A DNA stretch of 64,000 nt from Kaistella gelatinilytica (GTDB lineage: Bacteria; Bacteroidota; Bacteroidia; Flavobacteriales; Weeksellaceae): assembly GCF_015679325.1 (NCBI RefSeq), contig NZ_JADPVI010000001.1, positions 682,001 to 746,000 on the forward strand, in the 5' to 3' direction. The position numbers and the translations under genes were made by a program. Shown piece after piece: positions 59,993 to 64,000 of this stretch; position 1 is the stretch's first letter; every line of letters starts with the position of its first letter. A model generated the notes under the pieces. The model worked only from the letters and a program-made list of their open reading frames with translations. It was not told where the DNA came from and did not search any database.

Positions 59993-62900
59993 ATGAAAAC
60001 AAAACTGGGCATCTTAGTTTCATTGCTATTCTTCGCATTTTCATTTGCACAAATTACTACCTCTAAATTAGCGGGAAAACTTGCAGGAAAAGAAATATCT
60101 TCAACAACTAAAGTGAAAATAACTTACATTCCTACGAACAGTATTTTTGAAACAATTCCCAACAAAAACGGACAGTTTAGTTTGGTAAATTTAAATGTGG
60201 GTGGTCCATACAAAATTGAAATTTTTGATCATGATCAGCTAATTTATACAAATAGTGACGTACAATTAAACCTAGGTGATAATGATCTGCCGGCAATCAC
60301 CATTTCAGATGTAAAAGAAAAAACAATAGAAGGAGTACTCTTAAGTGGAAAAAAACTGGTAAAAAACGGAACCAACATTGGCGATAAACAAATTAACAGT
60401 TTGCCCAATGTTAACCGCGGCATTCAGGATGTAACCAAGCTTGTTCCGCAAAGTGCCAATAATTCATTTGCAGGTACTAATTTTAGATATAACAACGTGA
60501 CCATTGACGGTTCTATAAATAATGATGCGATTGGTTTTAGTCCTTCATTAGGTGGTCAATCGGGAACATCGGGAATGCCGGGAAGTTCTACCAGATCGAA
60601 CTCAATCAGTCTGGATGCAATTCAGGATATTCAGGTTTTTATAGCGCCTTATGATGTAAAGTTAGGAAATTTTCTAGGCGGGAGCGTTAATGCAGTTACA
60701 AGAAGCGGTTCGAATAAAGTGATCGGTTCCATATACGGAGTTGGGAGAAATGCAGCTTTTACAGGACCAAACAATGCAGGCGACGGTTCTAAAATACCAA
60801 AATCTTTTGAAGATTATACTTTGGGCGGAAGAGTTGGGTTTCCTGTGGTAAAAGATAAAGTATTCTTTTTTACAAATTTTGAATATTCTAAGAGAACCGA
60901 TCCCATTTTTTATAATGCCGGACAGGTAGGTTCATTGGTAGATGAAGCCACTGCAACGGCAATTACCAACTTTGTTCGGGATCGATACGGTTTTGATATT
61001 GGGACGCACAATGAATATAACAACCAGGCACAAAGCTCAAAATTTTTTAATAAACTTGATTGGAAGTTATCCGATAAGCACACTTTATCCATTAGAAATA
61101 ACACGGTGATTTCCGAGGCTACAAATCTCGAAAGAGATGGTGCAAATTTCCGTTTTTCAGGCATTGATTTTAAACAAAAAAACACGAGCTCCAGTACTGT
61201 TTTAGAATTAAAAAGTCGTTTTAATGATAATCTTTCTAATTCATTTTTGGCAAGTTATTCCGATATTCATGATTTTAGAAATCCATTATCAACCAATGTT
61301 TTATTCCCGCAGGTTGAAATTGGCTATAACGGGGGAACCATTCTTTTAGGAAACGACCGGGAAGCGACGGTTTTTAACATGAAACAAAAGACTTTAGAAT
61401 TTACAGATAATTTAACGTACAAAATAGGAAATCACACCTTACTATTTGGAACACATAATGAACTCTATACCATCAATTACGGTTTTGTAAATGCTTTGAA
61501 TGGAAGAGTTTCTTATAAAAGTTTAGCAGATTTTTATAATTCTCAACCTTCCAGAGTGAGGGGAACTTATCCTGCAGACGGTTCTTCCAGAGAAAACCTG
61601 TTTAATAATCCATACGCTAAATTCAATATTGATCTGTATTCCGCTTATGTACAGGATGAAATAATTATCGGGAACCGGTTGAAAATTACGCCAGGAATCC
61701 GGGTAGATTACACCAATTTGGGGAATGTGCCAGATTTAAGTCCAAAAGTGAACAGTTCACCCGCAGATCCAAACTACGGAACCACTTACACCTACACGCC
61801 ATTAAGCCAGATAACCAATAAAATTTTTGGCAAAGCTTCCGTTTCACCCAGACTGGGTTTTAATTTGGATCTTACAGAAAATAAATCGGTAGTGATGAGA
61901 GGTGGCTCTGGTATTTTTACGGGTAGAATTCCTTTCGCCTGGCTTGGTTACGCTTTTTATAATGACGGTGTAGGTTTTTACAGTTATGATAAAAATAATC
62001 TTACCAATACAAACACTTTGGGCGACCCGCTGAATCCCAATGGGATCAATGGTTATCATGATGCAAGTCCAAAAATTCAGGTTGATTTAGTGGATAATAA
62101 ATTTAAAATGCCGCAAATGTGGAGAAGTTCTCTGGCTTTTGATTTTAATGTGAAGGGTTACAAAATGACTTTAGAAGGTATTTACACAAAGGTTTTATAT
62201 GATCTGCAATTTCAGCAGGTCAATAAAACGGATAAGCCAACTTATTTTTCTTACGACACCAGTAATCAAATGCCGATTTATAATTCAAATATTAATCCTG
62301 CCTTTTCTAATGCTTATTTGTTATCAAATACGAACAAAGGGTATCGCTATAATATTACGGCACAAATTTCTAAGAATTACGATTTTGGTTTAAATATTTT
62401 TGCGGCTTACACGTATGGCGATGCAAAAGATATTACCAATGGAATCAGAAATTCCATGGAAAGTAACTGGCAAATGAATCAATCTCTCACACCAAATGAT
62501 CCGAAACTGGCGACTTCAAATTTTGCTACAAAACATAGAATCGTTTCTACAGTTGGTTATCGATTTAAAGTTAGTGATATGAATACCCTTTCTGCTAATA
62601 TCTTCTTTAATGCCCAATCTGGAAGTCCCTTTTCCTGGGGATTTCTAAATGGTACAATTGCAAATTCCGGACAGGCGGCAGGTTTAGCATATATCTTTAA
62701 AAATACAGCAGAAAGTGCAAAATATATTACAGATATAAAAAACTCCAGCGGTACTGTACTTGTTTCCGGTGCTGCACAAGTTGCAAGTTACGAGGCATTT
62801 ATTAGCTCAAACTCTTATCTTAATTCTCGCAGGGGAACATTTACGGAAAGAAATGGAGATTTTACCCCCTGGAATATTCAGGCTGATTTTAGATTGATTG

Positions 62901-63184
62901 ACGAAATTAAATTAAGTAAAAACAGCGCACAAAGCATTGAAATCTCTTTTAGTATTGTTAATTTAACTAATTTACTTAATAAAGAGTGGGGGAAATCTTA
63001 CTTTGTTCCCAACACATTTAATTCCACGGCAAGTGTTGGTTTGACTAAAGTTGGAACCGTTGGAGGAACTGGTGCAGATAAAGCAGATCCTACCTATAAT
63101 TTTACAACGCCAAATACTCCTTACTCCGTAGACCAATTTGCATCAAGATTTCAAGGTCAACTGGGCTTGAGATATAATTTCTAA
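59993..63184 (+). CDS. Oar-like TonB-dependent receptor with carboxypeptidase-regulatory-like domain
   Basis: This 1063-residue outer-membrane protein has a signal peptide ending in SFAQ and an Ig-like carboxypeptidase-regulatory domain (about 25-110). A plug domain follows (SLPNVNRGIQDVTKLVPQS, NNVTIDGSINND, DVKLGNFLGGSVNAVTRSGSN), then a beta-barrel ending in a terminal aromatic residue (GLRYNF). This architecture is that of Oar proteins, TonB-linked transporters first described in Myxococcus and abundant in flavobacteria. Ligand is unknown; it may import or export peptides. It is transcribed as a single gene between two terminators, so a link with the efflux operon is not shown. Confidence 0.9.
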   Translation: MKTKLGILVSLLFFAFSFAQITTSKLAGKLAGKEISSTTKVKITYIPTNSIFETIPNKNGQFSLVNLNVGGPYKIEIFDHDQLIYTNSDVQLNLGDNDLPAITISDVKEKTIEGVLLSGKKLVKNGTNIGDKQINSLPNVNRGIQDVTKLVPQSANNSFAGTNFRYNNVTIDGSINNDAIGFSPSLGGQSGTSGMPGSSTRSNSISLDAIQDIQVFIAPYDVKLGNFLGGSVNAVTRSGSNKVIGSIYGVGRNAAFTGPNNAGDGSKIPKSFEDYTLGGRVGFPVVKDKVFFFTNFEYSKRTDPIFYNAGQVGSLVDEATATAITNFVRDRYGFDIGTHNEYNNQAQSSKFFNKLDWKLSDKHTLSIRNNTVISEATNLERDGANFRFSGIDFKQKNTSSSTVLELKSRFNDNLSNSFLASYSDIHDFRNPLSTNVLFPQVEIGYNGGTILLGNDREATVFNMKQKTLEFTDNLTYKIGNHTLLFGTHNELYTINYGFVNALNGRVSYKSLADFYNSQPSRVRGTYPADGSSRENLFNNPYAKFNIDLYSAYVQDEIIIGNRLKITPGIRVDYTNLGNVPDLSPKVNSSPADPNYGTTYTYTPLSQITNKIFGKASVSPRLGFNLDLTENKSVVMRGGSGIFTGRIPFAWLGYAFYNDGVGFYSYDKNNLTNTNTLGDPLNPNGINGYHDASPKIQVDLVDNKFKMPQMWRSSLAFDFNVKGYKMTLEGIYTKVLYDLQFQQVNKTDKPTYFSYDTSNQMPIYNSNINPAFSNAYLLSNTNKGYRYNITAQISKNYDFGLNIFAAYTYGDAKDITNGIRNSMESNWQMNQSLTPNDPKLATSNFATKHRIVSTVGYRFKVSDMNTLSANIFFNAQSGSPFSWGFLNGTIANSGQAAGLAYIFKNTAESAKYITDIKNSSGTVLVSGAAQVASYEAFISSNSYLNSRRGTFTERNGDFTPWNIQADFRLIDEIKLSKNSAQSIEISFSIVNLTNLLNKEWGKSYFVPNTFNSTASVGLTKVGTVGGTGADKADPTYNFTTPNTPYSVDQFASRFQGQLGLRYNF

Positions 63185-63204
63185 TTTCATTCAATTAAAT
63201 TTTT

Positions 63205-63240
63205 CAAAAAAAGCCATCCGAATATTCTGGTGGCTTTTTT
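63205..63240 (+). terminator. Rho-independent terminator after Oar-like receptor gene
   Basis: CAAAAAAAGCCA, a 14-base loop, TGGCTTTTTT. It is symmetrical in A and T, 20 bases after the stop. Confidence 0.75.
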
Positions 63241-63443
63241 CGCAGAAAAATACTATTCGGGTCGTTTTTGAGGCTCTTTCCAATTGTATTGTAACTGCAA
63301 AAGAACTTTAATCTAAAAATCATGTACACGCTAAATAAAAAAATGCAAAAAGCATTTAAATTCAGAATCTCTACAGAATGATGCCGCAGATTTGTAGTAG
63401 AGATTGGAAGAAGTTCAATCCTAAAAATTTAAAATCTATCAAA

Positions 63444-63887
63444 ATGAAAAAGTCAGTAATTGTAATGTTATCTATGTTTGTAATGGGAGTAGGATCTTTT
63501 GCAGCACAACACGGAATGAATAAAGGCGGCGAAGTTCCTGTAAGTGTAAAAAATGCGTTCAAAAAAGAGTACCCACAAGTTAAAAAAGTAAAATGGGACG
63601 AAGAGCACGGGAAGTTTGAAGCAGAATTTAAATTGAACAATGAAAAGATTTCTGCCACTTATAGCTCAACAGGAATTAAAGAAGAAACGGAAACTTCTTT
63701 AAATGCAAAAAATTTACCTAAAAATGCAATTTCTTATGTTGCTCAAAATAAATACGGCAAAATAAAAGAAGCAGCTAAAATCGTAAAAGCAGATGGATCT
63801 GTGGTTTATGAAGCAGAAGTAGCAAAAGGAGATTTACTGTTTGATCATAATGGAGCTTTCCAAAAATTGGTTGTAGAAAAAGACTAA
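63444..63887 (+). CDS. Exported PepSY-like domain protein
   Basis: From the ATG at 63444 this is a 147-residue protein with signal peptide MKKSVIVMLSMFVMGVGSFA. It has two PepSY-like units (VPVSVKNAFKKEYPQVKKVKWDEEHGKFEAEFKLN; KNAISYVAQNKYGKIKEAAKIVKADGSVVYEAEV). This matches the Bacteroidota periplasmic beta-lactamase-inhibitor-like or PepSY-like family, which is small and secreted with unknown ligands. A start at 63378 would add 22 residues in front of the signal peptide and is unlikely. It is followed by a terminator, so it is expressed alone. Confidence 0.85.
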   Translation: MKKSVIVMLSMFVMGVGSFAAQHGMNKGGEVPVSVKNAFKKEYPQVKKVKWDEEHGKFEAEFKLNNEKISATYSSTGIKEETETSLNAKNLPKNAISYVAQNKYGKIKEAAKIVKADGSVVYEAEVAKGDLLFDHNGAFQKLVVEKD

Positions 63888-63893
63888 ATTATT

Positions 63894-63929
63894 AAATAAG
63901 GCAATCATTTTTGATTGCCTTATTTTTTT
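63894..63929 (+). terminator. Rho-independent terminator after PepSY-like gene
   Basis: AAATAAGGCAATCA, loop TTTT, TGATTGCCTTATTTTTTT. The 14-bp stem is perfect; the best terminator in the window. Confidence 0.9.
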
Positions 63930-63963
63930 AGTCATTATTAATAACAATTTAAATCTTTATTTT

Positions 63964-64000
63964 ATGGGAAATACAACAATCAATCGAGTAGCCAGTTTAG
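63964..64000 (+). CDS. Start of a gene cut by the window edge
   Basis: ATG at 63964 opens a frame reading MGNTTINRVASL and continues past the window end. Only 12 codons are visible, so no function can be assigned. The gene begins 34 bases after the preceding terminator, which fits a new transcription unit. Confidence 0.45.
   Translation, partial: MGNTTINRVASL

Overview
The window looks like a chromosome segment of a flavobacterium in the Chryseobacterium/Kaistella group (Weeksellaceae). The DNA is AT-rich. Several start regions carry the Bacteroidota promoter pattern (TTG, about 19 bases, then TAnnTTTG). Shine-Dalgarno sequences are mostly absent. Oar-like TonB receptor, DUF6266, SOUL, App1 and YncE genes, together with a lycopene cyclase, point the same way. 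I see no rRNA, tRNA or CRISPR array.

Layout. (1) 0-12.9 kb: cut-off M19 dipeptidase, membrane esterase, quinone oxidoreductase, a SIR2 gene with defence character, mnmE (with an unusual insertion), lycopene cyclase, an RsbQ-like hydrolase translationally coupled to a PAS histidine kinase, and an AraC regulator. (2) 13.0-20.7 kb: an uncharacterised glycan or glycolipid cluster: acyl-CoA dehydrogenase, PIG-L deacetylase, NodS-like methyltransferase, two glycosyltransferases, UDP-galactopyranose mutase, a GH1-like protein and a cytidylyltransferase. (3) 20.9-26.5 kb: two secreted peptidases (M13, S15) and an aldo/keto reductase. (4) 26.5-32.5 kb: a repeat-rich zone with a palindrome array around a GIY-YIG nuclease gene, three copies of a 230-270 bp dispersed element, low-complexity tandem repeats, HTH and DUF6266 genes, and an RlpA-like lipoprotein.

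(5) 32.7-45.5 kb: a defence island, all on the plus strand and more AT-rich than its surroundings. It has a type ISP restriction-modification enzyme followed 10 bases later by a putative AbiC-type abortive infection gene. After a 308-base gap comes a tight four-gene run: a DUF3644 protein with a HEPN-like RxxxxH motif, a DUF262/HNH/DUF4268 protein, an unrecognised 120-residue protein, and an SF2 helicase fused to an HNH nuclease. This run is my best candidate for an undescribed system. (6) 45.5-50.7 kb: orphan LytTR regulator, two tiny Pro/Asn/Gly-rich proteins, an SRAP protein, a cold-shock-domain protein, and a divergent pair of a predicted phosphatidate phosphatase and a lipid kinase.

(7) 50.8-64 kb: an OmpR/histidine kinase pair, then a TolC-like protein, a lipoprotein adaptor and an RND pump, probably an induced efflux system. 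These are followed by a YncE-like propeller, an Oar-like TonB-dependent receptor, a PepSY-like secreted protein and the first codons of another gene.

All functions are assigned by reading motifs. No database search was run, so family names rest on recognition of the sequence and remain to be tested by profile searches.
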